Shown here: piece by piece, positions 22,393-30,206 of the stretch | How positions within the stretch are numbered: position 1 is the first letter of the stretch | Layout of the letters: each line of letters opens with the position of its first letter | DNA from: Gammaproteobacteria bacterium | GTDB taxonomy: Bacteria > Pseudomonadota > Gammaproteobacteria > UBA9339 | DNA length: 35,913 bases | Assembly: GCA_023133095.1 (NCBI GenBank) | Contig: JAGLXC010000372.1 | Location: 1-35,913, forward strand | Reading direction: 5' to 3' | Translations under genes and position numbers: made by a program | The notes under the pieces: generated by a model | What the model saw: the letters and a program-made list of their open reading frames with translations, nothing else | Databases searched by the model: none | What the model was told of the DNA's origin: nothing

Positions 22393-23037
22393 CTACAATG
22401 CCTTAACCTGTGTATCTTGGTAAATACGCACTCCGGCAATACGCTTGGCCCCATCCTTTACAGCTTGGCGTATAAGGCGCTCATCAACAACCTTAAACTC
22501 CACTGGCACCTTGCTGGCATCAACCACCTCAAACTTAGTAACCTGCACTGTAGTCATCTTGGCCCCTGCCACCTTACTACTTGTAACCGGTGCCGGCACA
22601 TTAACTGGCTCAGCCTCTTTACGCACATCAGCCGTGGCCTTTTGTATGCTTATACCCTCATCTTTTGCCTTATCTCGTGCCTCTTGTGCTAAACGCTCTT
22701 TCTCTTTACGCTCAGCCTCCCTGCGTATGCGCTCTTGCTCGTTTACATATGCACCAATAGCGCTTTTAACCTTAGTAACCATACTTGTATATGGTGCGCT
22801 CCACTCCTTAAATTGCGTATCTATCTTGCGCTTTTGCTTAACTAAGTCCTCAGTAAACTCTTTACGCGAGATCTCCAACCTCTTAACTCTTGCACTCGCC
22901 TGTGATAGTAATGCACTTGCACCTTGCATCTCCTCCTCATTAGTCACTACAAGCTCCGCCATCTGTGTGGTTAGCTCGCCTTGGTCTGCTACTACCTTTA
23001 CACCATACTCCTCTATTTGCTTATCATTATTTTCCAT
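22393..23037 (-). CDS. Coiled-coil early phage protein
   Basis: The 214-residue protein has an N-terminal helix, a region RVKRLEISRKEFTEDLVKQ followed by FKEWSAPYTSM, a charged coiled coil near residues 95-135 (RIRREAERKEKERLAQEARD), and a C-terminal globular piece (KVPVEFKVVDERLIRQAVKD then GVRIYQDTQVKAL). This architecture recurs in siphophage early operons near recombination genes; its function is not established. The start has the AATAGAGTATG context. Confidence 0.65.
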   Translation of the reverse strand: MENNDKQIEEYGVKVVADQGELTTQMAELVVTNEEEMQGASALLSQASARVKRLEISRKEFTEDLVKQKRKIDTQFKEWSAPYTSMVTKVKSAIGAYVNEQERIRREAERKEKERLAQEARDKAKDEGISIQKATADVRKEAEPVNVPAPVTSSKVAGAKMTTVQVTKFEVVDASKVPVEFKVVDERLIRQAVKDGAKRIAGVRIYQDTQVKAL

Positions 23038-23052
23038 ACTCTATTATTTTAA

Positions 23053-23163
23053 TTACTCCCTATTATTAAATGCGCTCTCCACCGGCTCATTGTCGTCACA
23101 GCATCCTGTGCTCTCAATGATGTGGTCTATTGCCTCTACCTCCTCAAAGCCTAAATCAACCAT
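23053..23163 (-). CDS. Small acidic protein (36 residues)
   Basis: MVDLGFEEVEAIDHIIESTG followed by CCDDNEPVESAFNNRE; it is acidic, with a CC pair. It starts 5 bases after the stop of the 57-residue membrane protein and ends 15 bases before the next gene, filling the gap as expected for a packed phage operon. Function unknown. Confidence 0.5.
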   Translation of the reverse strand: MVDLGFEEVEAIDHIIESTGCCDDNEPVESAFNNRE

Positions 23164-23168
23164 AATAA

Positions 23169-23342
23169 TTATATTACACTTGCTAAAAATATGCCCAGCC
23201 AAGGTATTGCAATGGCCAAGGCTACTACTATACTAACTACCCAACCGCCTATGTAGCCAACCACTGTGGCTATAACACCACCTACACGCGCCCTTGCCCT
23301 TACTCCACTGATGCTATTATGCAAAATTGATCTATACAACAT
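23169..23342 (-). CDS. Small membrane protein (57 residues)
   Basis: The frame begins MLYRSILHNSISGVRARARV and has a long hydrophobic C-terminal half (VIATVVGYIGGWVVSIVVAL and on) that should cross the membrane once or twice, with a basic cytoplasmic start. Its ATG overlaps the flank of the upstream stop (TAATATG). Function unknown; possible superinfection or membrane effector (speculative). Confidence 0.55.
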   Translation of the reverse strand: MLYRSILHNSISGVRARARVGGVIATVVGYIGGWVVSIVVALAIAIPWLGIFLASVI

Positions 23343-23343
23343 A

Positions 23344-23733
23344 TTAAAAAGTAGTTACCAACCTCTTAATAATATCGTGATCACTCAAGACAAATGCAAA
23401 ACAAGTCTGCAAGTCTCTTAAGTCTGCCTCGTAACATCTCTCAAATGCCTCCTTTTCATCATCCCCACTACCCACTAAGGTAATAAAAAATGGCTTAAAA
23501 AATACTGTTGCCAATACCTTGCCCCCCTTAACTATGCGGTACTCATTTTTTAGATCCCCACCCCTATCTGTGATCTTTACAAAGCTCTCTTTTTTAGCTC
23601 TAGTAGCCTTGGCCTGTGCACTTAAACAACTCTTGCAAGTATTGCGCACCTTGCCGTTATCACTTCTAACTCCAAAACATGAGATGTCGCGCTTGCTCTT
23701 ACACTTATCGCAAACCTTTTTTTTATTTTTCAT
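23344..23733 (-). CDS. Zinc-finger protein related to phage HNH-associated fingers
   Basis: The 129-residue protein has CDKCKSKRDISCFGVRSDN and CKSC, the four-cysteine finger (CxxC...CxxC with a DIS.F motif) that many phage HNH endonucleases carry at their N-terminus, but no H-N-H residues follow. The C-terminal half is a beta-rich segment (YRIVKGGKVLATVFFKPF) and a helix. It may be a DNA-binding remnant or an independent protein. It opens a transcription unit behind an early promoter and has the AATAGAGTATG start. Confidence 0.6.
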   Translation of the reverse strand: MKNKKKVCDKCKSKRDISCFGVRSDNGKVRNTCKSCLSAQAKATRAKKESFVKITDRGGDLKNEYRIVKGGKVLATVFFKPFFITLVGSGDDEKEAFERCYEADLRDLQTCFAFVLSDHDIIKRLVTTF

Positions 23734-23787
23734 ACTCTATTATTTTAATAATTTATAATATGTGTGCTTGCCCTCGCTCACAAGTGT

Positions 23788-23816
23788 ATTATATATCAAT
23801 ATCTATATTTATGCAA
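23788..23816 (-). promoter_or_regulatory. Early promoter, TTGCAT-N17-TATAAT
   Basis: TTGCAT (23816-23811) and a perfect TATAAT (23793-23788) are separated by 17 bases. A DnaA box sits 7 bases upstream of the -35. The leader of about 50 bases contains GAGCGAGGGCAAGC and an AT-rich tract, similar to the leader of the 28755 gene. Confidence 0.7.
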
Positions 23817-24006
23817 CCGCCACTGTGGATAACTTTTTAGTATGACTATCTAAAATATACCAAGCCTCAGCATCAAGCTCTCCCCACTCATTACGCATAA
23901 ACTCACTCTGCTGGTACTGGTAATGCCGGTAGTGCTCGGCCTCTAATCTGTCGCACTCTATCTGGTCAAGTAGTCTCTGTATAGTGGCCCCCATGTCATT
24001 AGTCAT
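23809..24006 (-). CDS. Hypothetical protein (65 residues)
   Basis: MTNDMGATIQRLLDQIECDR starts a Glu/Tyr/His-rich helical protein. The ATG at 24006 overlaps the helicase stop by 8 bases. Its 3' end doubles as the DnaA-box module upstream of the next unit. No family is recognised; it may be a helicase accessory protein because of its coupling to that gene. Confidence 0.55.
   Translation of the reverse strand: MTNDMGATIQRLLDQIECDRLEAEHYRHYQYQQSEFMRNEWGELDAEAWYILDSHTKKLSTVAVA
23812..23833 (-). repeat. DnaA-box module copy 2: GTTATCCACAG-N5-GTTGCA
   Basis: On the minus strand GTTATCCACAG, five bases, GTTGCA; the last part is also the -35 of the early promoter. The module overlaps the last codons of the 23809-24006 gene. 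Confidence 0.7.
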
Positions 24007-25351
24007 TAAACCTGCGTATGCGTAACTCTTTACTTGCAAGCTCACTCATTGCCTGCCACTGCATACGCTCGCCAACACCCTCTAAGTACCATGTTGGCAC
24101 CTTGCTTATATGTTTACCCTTAAACTTGCCCACCATCCATATAGGTATAACCATACCACTGCTCTTAGTAAGTCCATTATACTCATCAGCCTCAATATCT
24201 TTATGCCCTATAAAATCATAGCCAGTAAGGTAGCCTACCTCACTGCGCAAGCGTGCACCGGTGTGACTCTTTACAAACTCAAATGTCTCAACTCTACCAA
24301 ACCTATCTACATTACCGCAAAAATCTATAACCCTACCAACGGTCTTGCCCTCATGTATACGCAACACTCTGCCAACCATCTGTGTGTATAAGCCAACACT
24401 TGTGGTAGGCCTCGCCAGTATCACATACTCAAGCGCCGGATAATCAAACCCCTCAGTAAGTACCCCAACATTTATAACCACTCGCACCTTGCCTGCCTTA
24501 AACGCACTAAGTATCTCAGCACGCTCTTTAGGTGTATTTTTAGTGCTCACACTCTCTGCATTTATACCTATATCACTCAGCTCTTGGGCCAACTCAACCG
24601 CCTCATCAATAGTGGTTACAAACACAAGTGCACTAGAGTGGCCAAGCTCTAGTATTGCCTTGGCCGTGCGCTCCATGATCTGTAGCCTCCGGCTTATCTT
24701 GCGTGCCTCAGCATCAGTTATCTTGCCATTGCCACTTACTTTTATATCAACATAGCCTTGCCTAATATCATACTCAACTGGGCATAAGTAGCCGGCTTGC
24801 ATCATCACATCTATTTGAGTCACATGAGATAACTTGGTAAATATACTGCCCTTAACTCTGTTGAGTAGGCGTACCTCCACAGCGGTATCATGGCTATCAT
24901 CATGTGTATATGTCTCCATCCTTACTGGCATGGCACTCAAGCCCACTGCCGGCACACCAAGATCATCTATAAAAGTCTTATACATCCCCTTATCAAAATT
25001 GATATTTTGCACCTCATCTACCACCACGCATTTTGCATCCTTAAACAGCTCTGGCTTTTTATATACACTGCCTATGGTCGCAAATGTTACAGTATCTACT
25101 ACTTTGCTTTTAGCTCCGGCACTATATATACCAATACCATCAAAACCAGTGGCCCTCATCTTTGCTACATTCTGCTCAAGTATCTCTTTGCTAGGGCTCA
25201 GCACTACAGCACTGCCAACACCACCGGCAATGCCGGCTATTATGTGAGACTTACCACTGGCGGTAGGCAACACCAACAAGCTATGCTCATTGGCCAGTAC
25301 ATCTGTAATTGCTGTATCTATTGCTCTTTGTTGGTAGGGCCTAAGTTTCAT
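23999..25351 (-). CDS. Superfamily 2 DNA/RNA helicase
   Basis: The 450-residue ATP-dependent helicase or translocase shows a Q-motif-like RPYQQRAI, Walker A PTASGKS (29-35), DEVQ in place of DEAH (112-115), GLSAMP (motif III, 137-142), and a C-terminal lobe with ALVFVTTIDEA, VLTEGFDYP and QMVGRVLR (motif VI). It is close to phage helicases of the RecG/UvsW/type III restriction-like group and probably remodels replication or recombination intermediates. It overlaps the upstream zinc-finger gene by 11 bases. Confidence 0.9.
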   Translation of the reverse strand: MKLRPYQQRAIDTAITDVLANEHSLLVLPTASGKSHIIAGIAGGVGSAVVLSPSKEILEQNVAKMRATGFDGIGIYSAGAKSKVVDTVTFATIGSVYKKPELFKDAKCVVVDEVQNINFDKGMYKTFIDDLGVPAVGLSAMPVRMETYTHDDSHDTAVEVRLLNRVKGSIFTKLSHVTQIDVMMQAGYLCPVEYDIRQGYVDIKVSGNGKITDAEARKISRRLQIMERTAKAILELGHSSALVFVTTIDEAVELAQELSDIGINAESVSTKNTPKERAEILSAFKAGKVRVVINVGVLTEGFDYPALEYVILARPTTSVGLYTQMVGRVLRIHEGKTVGRVIDFCGNVDRFGRVETFEFVKSHTGARLRSEVGYLTGYDFIGHKDIEADEYNGLTKSSGMVIPIWMVGKFKGKHISKVPTWYLEGVGERMQWQAMSELASKELRIRRFND

Positions 25352-25607
25352 ATCTCACTTTTTTAGCCTCAACTTGCCCACCACCACCACAATAACAACA
25401 CTGCTCTGGTGCTGGCACAGGGCACATATGAGCGCACCGCTCCTCATCGCCACCACAGCCATGTTCTGCAATCACACCATCTACACCATCGCCACCGCAT
25501 TGTGGGCAATCTATTACAATTACCTTATTGCCATCACGGCACTTACTGCACCAGCCATTTTTTAGCTTGCGCTTACGCTTGCAATTTATACAAATCTTTT
25601 TACTCAT
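25341..25607 (-). CDS. DnaJ-type zinc-finger protein
   Basis: The 88-residue protein is rich in Cys: CINC (6-9), CSKC (20-23), CPQCGGDG (34-41) and CCYCGGGG (70-77). The last two are CxxCxGxG repeats, the zinc centres of DnaJ. There is no J domain. The overlap with the helicase gene suggests a partner of that enzyme. Start 25607 (MSKKIC) overlaps the previous stop; an upstream start at 25661 is less likely. Confidence 0.65.
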   Translation of the reverse strand: MSKKICINCKRKRKLKNGWCSKCRDGNKVIVIDCPQCGGDGVDGVIAEHGCGGDEERCAHMCPVPAPEQCCYCGGGGQVEAKKVRYET

Positions 25608-25818
25608 GCTTTTTACTCTCAGCCCACTCTTTAATAACCTGCTCATCGTATACCATGCCAACCATCCAGCCCCACAACCACCATGGCATATGCTTAGGCT
25701 TATCTTTTACTGCCTTTTTAAGTACCTCCACCTGCTCTTGCACCTCTTGGCGTATTGTGCGATTAAATTGCTGGCGTGTCTTACGGGCAATTTTCTTACT
25801 ACTTTTAATCTCTTGCAT
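25600..25818 (-). CDS. Hypothetical protein (72 residues)
   Basis: MQEIKSSKKIARKTRQQFNR gives a strongly basic helix, followed by a Glu/Val helix and a Trp-rich segment (HMPWWLWGWMVGMVY) that could insert peripherally in the membrane. It overlaps the next gene by 8 bases. Function unknown. Confidence 0.6.
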   Translation of the reverse strand: MQEIKSSKKIARKTRQQFNRTIRQEVQEQVEVLKKAVKDKPKHMPWWLWGWMVGMVYDEQVIKEWAESKKHE

Positions 25819-25828
25819 AATATTTTAC

Positions 25829-25978
25829 TTATTCTTTAATAAATGCGTAATAAACCATACCTATTACTGATGCTATATATACAACCCAGATCAAAATGCC
25901 ATCATTGCCATTATTAACCCTAACTACTTGTGCTAGATATATAATACTCCAAAATAACTGCATCTTTAATTTACTCAT
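25829..25978 (-). CDS. Small membrane protein (49 residues)
   Basis: MSKLKMQLFWSIIYLAQVVR, a polar NNGNDG turn, then ILIWVVYIASVIGMVYYAFI: two short hydrophobic helices joined by a hairpin turn. The ATG overlaps the stop of the HTH gene by 4 bases (ATGA), which supports translation. Function unknown. Confidence 0.6.
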   Translation of the reverse strand: MSKLKMQLFWSIIYLAQVVRVNNGNDGILIWVVYIASVIGMVYYAFIKE

Positions 25979-26370
25979 AACTCACAATCATTAGCGTGGT
26001 GCGCAATAGTAGCCCTATGCTTGCCACTGTGCACACCCTTAGTAAATCGCTCTATATCCACAACACTGTAGCCTTGGCCTATCATCTCGCACACAAGCCC
26101 CTTAACCACGCCCACAGTGGTGCTGGTGCGGTTGTTAGGCAGTGCCTCCCACAATACCTTATACCTCACATCCCATAGCTCCTCTTTACGGATCCGCTCA
26201 ACCGCATTGTGCTTATCAATGGCCCTAGGGTTACGCGCCCTGCCAAGCCTCTTGTATATAGCCTGCGTGGTCATGCCGTGCTTTTCAGCTAGCATCTTTA
26301 CAACACCCTTAGTGCCCTTGGCCACTCCGGCAAAATACTCTCGCAATAAACTCTCATTTTCTATCATCAT
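25975..26370 (-). CDS. Helix-turn-helix DNA-binding protein
   Basis: The 131-residue basic protein has an HTH in KGVVKMLAEKHGMTTQAIYKRLGRA (about 20-45 overall), of the type that reads DNA as a dimer, and a second helical domain containing VCEMIGQGYSVVDIERFTKG, which may be a second HTH. It may be an early regulator. It overlaps both neighbours by 4 bases and so is not autonomous. Confidence 0.6.
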   Translation of the reverse strand: MMIENESLLREYFAGVAKGTKGVVKMLAEKHGMTTQAIYKRLGRARNPRAIDKHNAVERIRKEELWDVRYKVLWEALPNNRTSTTVGVVKGLVCEMIGQGYSVVDIERFTKGVHSGKHRATIAHHANDCEL

Positions 26371-26948
26371 ACCTTAGCTTTAATAACATTATTAAGTACC
26401 AGCTTACGCAATGCCTCTGTGGCCTGCTCTGGTCGCATACCCTTACCGCCCTCCTCTTTATCCGCCACCATATCTGCATACACGGCCCTATCTGGGTACA
26501 TAAAGCCATTAGGTGCAAATAGTGTGTGATCTATTACCTCAAAAAAGTCATCCCACTGTTGCTCATTAAATGCAGTGGTACTAACTCTATCCTCTTTAAG
26601 CTCTCCGGCCCCATTAAGGCCCTTAGGCTGTGTGTATGAGTAGCCAAGTAGCTCCTTAAGGATCTGTAGCCTAAATTGGCGTATCTCATCTGGTGCCGGC
26701 ATGCGCTCAAGTGTCTGTATGGCATAGTAGGGTACAATGGCCCCCTCAAAAAACTTACGCCTCCGCAACACATCGCCCCACACCATCATGTACTCAGCGC
26801 GCACTATACCCTCCTGCATCCCCTCGCGTGCCATGCGTTTAGCAAAGGCCCAAAAATCAGCGAGGCGCTTGGCTATAGTGGCCACCGGCTTGCTTATAGT
26901 ACCATCAACTCCAACAGTATAGTAAATTGTAATCTTTTTATTGCTCAT
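26367..26948 (-). CDS. Hypothetical protein (193 residues)
   Basis: It begins MSNKKITIYYTVGVDGTISK and is mostly helical, with KRLADFWAFAKRMAREGMQE and LRQFRLQILKELLGYSYTQP-like helices (DEIRQFRLQILKELLGYSY). Start 26948 overlaps the zinc-ribbon gene by 11 bases; the longer in-frame start at 26972 lies further inside it. Its location between nuclease and HTH genes suggests a role in DNA metabolism, but no family is recognised. Confidence 0.6.
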   Translation of the reverse strand: MSNKKITIYYTVGVDGTISKPVATIAKRLADFWAFAKRMAREGMQEGIVRAEYMMVWGDVLRRRKFFEGAIVPYYAIQTLERMPAPDEIRQFRLQILKELLGYSYTQPKGLNGAGELKEDRVSTTAFNEQQWDDFFEVIDHTLFAPNGFMYPDRAVYADMVADKEEGGKGMRPEQATEALRKLVLNNVIKAKV

Positions 26949-27243
26949 AACACATAATACTACAATACTCACTGTTGCCGAGTATCAACTTGCCACACCT
27001 ATCACACTTACTAAACATATATAGCACTCGGTGTGTCTCCACAAACCTTGGCAACTCATCGTGCATAGTGTCATACTTCTTGCCTATAAGGCTCTCTCTT
27101 AGAGTGCCTATCTCTCCAAGATCTTTACCCACAATACCCATCACACAGTTTGGTGTTAGTTGCACCACAGTGTCTCTAATACCTCCGCGGTCTACAAATA
27201 TATCGTGGTACTGATCTTTATTAAATGTGTAATATTTTATCAT
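26938..27243 (-). CDS. Hypothetical protein with C-terminal zinc finger
   Basis: The 101-residue protein has an N-terminal segment (MIKYYTFNKDQYHDIFVDRG) and a C-terminal CDRCGKLILGNSEYCSIMCYE, a treble-clef-like C..C...C...C finger found in small phage proteins. Its ATG overlaps the nuclease stop by 4 bases. Function unknown. Confidence 0.6.
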   Translation of the reverse strand: MIKYYTFNKDQYHDIFVDRGGIRDTVVQLTPNCVMGIVGKDLGEIGTLRESLIGKKYDTMHDELPRFVETHRVLYMFSKCDRCGKLILGNSEYCSIMCYEQ

Positions 27244-28076
27244 ATTGCTCTAAATGCTAGTGTCTTAGTAAACTCCACCGGCTCAGTCTCTTTTTTCCAC
27301 TTATCTACACCGGCCTTGGCTTTAGTCTGGGCCTTAGCCAACTTCTCTGGTATTGGTGGATATACTGCTCTGCTGGTAAAGTTAAAGTTACCATAATCAG
27401 TTTTGTGCTTTTGTAGCCCTCCACTGTCCATAGCCTCGGCAATGCGCGCCTTAACCTCATCAAGCTGTATGTCTATATTCTTTTTAGCATTTATAAGCTC
27501 GGAGTATGCTTTAACATCTCGCGCATCCACAAACACATCAGACTGGGTAAGCCACTCCTCATAAGCCTCGTTGATTGCCTTTATGGTCTTTTTGTAGCGT
27601 GCCTCAATCTCCTTTAAGCGCTTGGCATCATACACCACAGTAAATACCTCATCCTTTTTGTGATCATCACTAGGGGCTACCCACTCAATGCTACCCTCAA
27701 CACTCTTGGCTCCGGTAAGCTTGGCCACTCCAAGTGCCGTGTACTCTTGCTTGGTATCAATATCTACCTGCTCCTGTGTCCACTTCTTACCAGTCTTGTA
27801 GTCTACAAACTTGCCAGTCTCATGGCTATCGCAAATAAACATCATCGGCACACCTTGTATATCTACAGTGGCCTTAGTCTCACGCTCCTCAAATATTAAC
27901 TTGGCACCGCGCACACCTACCTCAATATCTTTATGCACCTCGGTGCCATTTTTCATGGCACTATTTACAAACATCTTTTTGCCAGCAAAATATGTATCAG
28001 CAAATTGCGCTGGGCTTTTATCAAACATCGCCAATGCGCTTGGGCTCGTATGATCTCTCTTATCTAAGTAAAACAT
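27240..28076 (-). CDS. PD-(D/E)XK nuclease (RecB/phage exonuclease-like)
   Basis: The 278-residue protein has SPSALAMFDKSPAQF at the start and GTEVH (His48), followed by FICD (Asp83) and FVDYKTGKK (Asp92, Lys94), the catalytic core of RecB-family and lambda-exonuclease-like nucleases. A coiled-coil-like C-terminal half (about 150-240) follows. Together with the annealing protein one base upstream it forms the usual phage pair for double-strand-break resection and annealing. Exact polarity cannot be inferred. Confidence 0.85.
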   Translation of the reverse strand: MFYLDKRDHTSPSALAMFDKSPAQFADTYFAGKKMFVNSAMKNGTEVHKDIEVGVRGAKLIFEERETKATVDIQGVPMMFICDSHETGKFVDYKTGKKWTQEQVDIDTKQEYTALGVAKLTGAKSVEGSIEWVAPSDDHKKDEVFTVVYDAKRLKEIEARYKKTIKAINEAYEEWLTQSDVFVDARDVKAYSELINAKKNIDIQLDEVKARIAEAMDSGGLQKHKTDYGNFNFTSRAVYPPIPEKLAKAQTKAKAGVDKWKKETEPVEFTKTLAFRAI

Positions 28077-28077
28077 A

Positions 28078-28755
28078 TTATAGTAAATCAGCTTGTAAGT
28101 CTTTTAGCTCCGGCTCGGTCATGGGGTACTTGCCAGCAACAAGGTCTGCACCAAGTTGCTTTTTTTTCTCATCACTGAGCCTCGGCAAGCGCTTTTTTAA
28201 TGCAACATAGTGCTCACTACCCTTAACCTCTGCCTCTTGGCTATCATCAGCAACATGCTCACTGTCATCTGCTGGGCCCATCTCCTCAGCCGGCGTACCC
28301 TCGTACCCTGCAAGTTTCATAACCCAACCAAGTAGCAATCGGTATGCCTTACCCACTGCGCGTGTCTGGGCCATTGATGCAATAGCATACTCATCAAAAC
28401 TACTTTTCATGCGCTCGCTATTACTACATAATGCAAAACCATAACCAACAACATTGCCACTTTTTGAGTGCACAAGCTCAACCTCAGCTTTATACTTGTA
28501 CTCTTTTTTAAGTGGGTCGCCAACACTCTCTATATTTATAACCTTGGCAGTAAGTCCAAGTAGGCCACCGGCAAATTGCCAGCCCTCAACTAATACATAG
28601 TTGTTGCCTTTAATATTCTCATATAGCTTATTCTCAACTATATGCTTTTTAAGCACTCCGGCCATCTTAACCATCTGGCTCGGTTGCTCTAAGTTGTAAC
28701 GCTTAATAGGGTTACTTGCCACTTTATTTGCTACTCCATTTTTATTTTTACTCAT
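28078..28755 (-). CDS. Single-strand annealing protein (ERF/Sak-like, probable)
   Basis: The 225-residue protein has a core of predicted beta strands (EYKYKAEVELVHSKSGNVVG) and the helix IASMAQTRAVGKAYRLLLGW, matching the A.TRA.GRALR helix that marks ERF/Rad52-like phage annealing proteins, then a flexible acidic linker and a C-terminal SDEKKKQLGADL helix. It would pair complementary single strands made by the nuclease encoded next. The start has a TAAGAGTATG context and follows an early promoter and a leader of about 45 bases. Confidence 0.7.
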   Translation of the reverse strand: MSKNKNGVANKVASNPIKRYNLEQPSQMVKMAGVLKKHIVENKLYENIKGNNYVLVEGWQFAGGLLGLTAKVINIESVGDPLKKEYKYKAEVELVHSKSGNVVGYGFALCSNSERMKSSFDEYAIASMAQTRAVGKAYRLLLGWVMKLAGYEGTPAEEMGPADDSEHVADDSQEAEVKGSEHYVALKKRLPRLSDEKKKQLGADLVAGKYPMTEPELKDLQADLL

Positions 28756-28806
28756 ACTCTTATACTCTTAATTTATAATCGCTTGCGCCCTCGCTTGCTT
28801 ATGTAC

Positions 28807-28835
28807 ACTATAGCATTGTGCAACCACTTGTGCAA
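28807..28835 (-). promoter_or_regulatory. Early promoter, TTGCAC-N17-TATAGT
   Basis: TTGCAC (28835-28830) and TATAGT (28812-28807) are separated by 17 bases. GGTTGCACAA is repeated in tandem, two bases apart, within the promoter. A DnaA box is 7 bases upstream of the -35. Confidence 0.65.
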
Positions 28836-28852
28836 CCATACCTGTGGATAAC
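28831..28852 (-). repeat. DnaA-box module copy 3: GTTATCCACAG-N5-GTTGCA
   Basis: On the minus strand GTTATCCACAG, five bases, GTTGCA. It lies immediately downstream of the stop of the HNH gene and overlaps the -35 of the annealing-protein promoter. Confidence 0.7.
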
Positions 28853-29202
28853 TATTTATACCGGAGCGCGCTGGCCACCTCATCAAATATATTAAAATCG
28901 GTAGCACTCACAATACCTCTGTCTTGCCGGTCTTTAATTATCCCTAAAAGCCTAACCACCATTGCATGTGTTTTTATACCACACTTTATGTTTGCAGTGC
29001 ATGTAGTACTAGACAAATTACTGCCTCTGTCGGTATTACAATCTGTGCATAGTGTCCTTTTGTTTGTAGCTCTGTTTGCAAAGCATTTTATATTACGCAC
29101 CTTAAAATACGCCTGCGGTATAATATGATCAATACTTAGATCTCTACCACTGCCACAGATCTCACAAATACTCTTTTTTATGTAACTATCAAGCGCAACC
29201 AT
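28852..29202 (-). CDS. HNH endonuclease
   Basis: The 116-residue protein carries CEIC (13-16), SIDHIIP (His26), and LCTDCN (52-56), the zinc-stabilised HNH fold. It is too small to have a recognition domain, as in free-standing phage HNH enzymes that nick DNA. The ATG is one base after the upstream stop. It is inside the early operon rather than next to the terminase, so a role in recombination or homing is more likely than in packaging. Confidence 0.85.
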   Translation of the reverse strand: MVALDSYIKKSICEICGSGRDLSIDHIIPQAYFKVRNIKCFANRATNKRTLCTDCNTDRGSNLSSTTCTANIKCGIKTHAMVVRLLGIIKDRQDRGIVSATDFNIFDEVASALRYK

Positions 29203-29203
29203 G

Positions 29204-29368
29204 TTATAACTTCTCCTTACTTAATAACTCATTGTACCTGTAGTCAACTTTTTTAGGCACCTTGGCCTTGCGTACCACAGCCTTAAGAGTGCGCCCACTC
29301 ACTGTGCGTGTGTGCTCTTGGCCACCCTTACCCCATGTAAACTTAACTGTGTAGAGCACCCTATTCAT
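29204..29368 (-). CDS. Small basic protein (54 residues)
   Basis: MNRVLYTVKFTWGKGGQEHT continues with TVSGRTLKAVVRKAKVPKK and ends in LLSKEKL. It forms a beta hairpin and basic helix pattern. It starts 4 bases after the stop of the membrane-protein gene and ends one base before the HNH gene. Function unknown. Confidence 0.55.
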   Translation of the reverse strand: MNRVLYTVKFTWGKGGQEHTRTVSGRTLKAVVRKAKVPKKVDYRYNELLSKEKL

Positions 29369-29372
29369 ATAC

Positions 29373-29525
29373 TTAATCACTTAACTCTGCAATAGCACCA
29401 ACAAGTAGTGCCAAACTAATAATACCTAACCATATCTCAAATAAGCCAATGTCCACATATTTAGTAGAGTATGCTACTGCTCCACTCATTGCTGTTAAGA
29501 TCAAACTACTTGTTATTTTTGTCAT
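29373..29525 (-). CDS. Small membrane protein (50 residues)
   Basis: MTKITSSLILTAMSGAVAYS followed by TKYVDIGLFEIWLGIISLAL and LVGAIAELSD; there are two hydrophobic helices. It fills a gap in a packed operon with correct spacing. Function unknown. Confidence 0.55.
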   Translation of the reverse strand: MTKITSSLILTAMSGAVAYSTKYVDIGLFEIWLGIISLALLVGAIAELSD

Positions 29526-29577
29526 TGTATCTACTTAATTAACTTATAAATTACTTGTAATGCCTCCCAACTTCTTT

Positions 29578-29961
29578 TTACTCGGTCAACACATTAAACA
29601 CTTGCCACCCCAACTGTGCACCCTCTATAACATCACGCACTTTTGCAGAGTTTTCTAAATACCCAACACTGTCGGCCTGCGCCTTTTGCACTTCAAGTTG
29701 TTGCTCTAAAAGTCTCTGCTCTGGTGTCTTAAGTGCCTCAATCTCCGCCTGCCTTTTAAGCTCTGCCACCTTAGCCTCATGGTATACCCTTGATAGCTCA
29801 GCACTGCGCTCTACCTCTAGTGCACGCTCTTGTGCTTGTTGTAATCGCACTTGCGCCCTATCTTGCTGGCACACATCATCACACTGCATCAAATAATAAA
29901 TACCACCTACTGTGCCTAAAAATAAGGCAAATGCAAATAACATCTGTAATATATCTTTCAT
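29578..29961 (-). CDS. Membrane-anchored coiled-coil protein
   Basis: The 127-residue protein has an N-terminal membrane anchor (MLFAFALFLGTVGGIYYLM, about 7-25), then a Cys-containing turn and a long charged coiled coil to about residue 100 (VRLQQAQERALEVERSAELS and on). With the gene just upstream, also an N-terminally anchored coiled coil, it may form a complex at the inner membrane. Start in AATAGAGTATG context. Function unknown. Confidence 0.65.
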   Translation of the reverse strand: MKDILQMLFAFALFLGTVGGIYYLMQCDDVCQQDRAQVRLQQAQERALEVERSAELSRVYHEAKVAELKRQAEIEALKTPEQRLLEQQLEVQKAQADSVGYLENSAKVRDVIEGAQLGWQVFNVLTE

Positions 29962-29964
29962 ACT

Positions 29965-30204
29965 CTATTTTTTATTTTTAATAATAAATACCATCATCTC
30001 CATGTGCATCTTAACCTTATCAGCGTGCCACCTCCATCTCTCTGCCTCCAACTTTACAAGCGTACCATCCACATCCTCAGTCTCATTAAAATACTCAAGT
30101 ATCTTATTGAGTCTGGCCAGCTCCCATGTTGGTCGCATATCCCACCAAAAATGTAGTGCCATCCCACCTACTATCACTACTATTATAATTAGCTCTATAT
30201 ACAT
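29965..30204 (-). CDS. Membrane-anchored protein (79 residues)
   Basis: MYIELIIIVVIVGGMALHFW is an N-terminal membrane segment; the remaining 55 residues are charged and helical (LARLNKILEYFNETEDVDG). It starts 2 bases after the upstream stop and ends 3 bases before the next gene. Function unknown. Confidence 0.6.
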   Translation of the reverse strand: MYIELIIIVVIVGGMALHFWWDMRPTWELARLNKILEYFNETEDVDGTLVKLEAERWRWHADKVKMHMEMMVFIIKNKK

Positions 30205-30206
30205 AA

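Noticed and set aside
22445-23236. Long plus-strand open frame (263 codons)
   Set aside because: It is the shadow of the minus-strand coiled-coil gene at 22393-23037. Low-complexity Ser/Thr/Leu composition and no start context argue against a gene, and no plus-strand promoter is seen.
26534-26773. Minus-strand 79-codon frame inside the 26367-26948 gene
   Set aside because: It is an out-of-frame shadow with no independent start signal.
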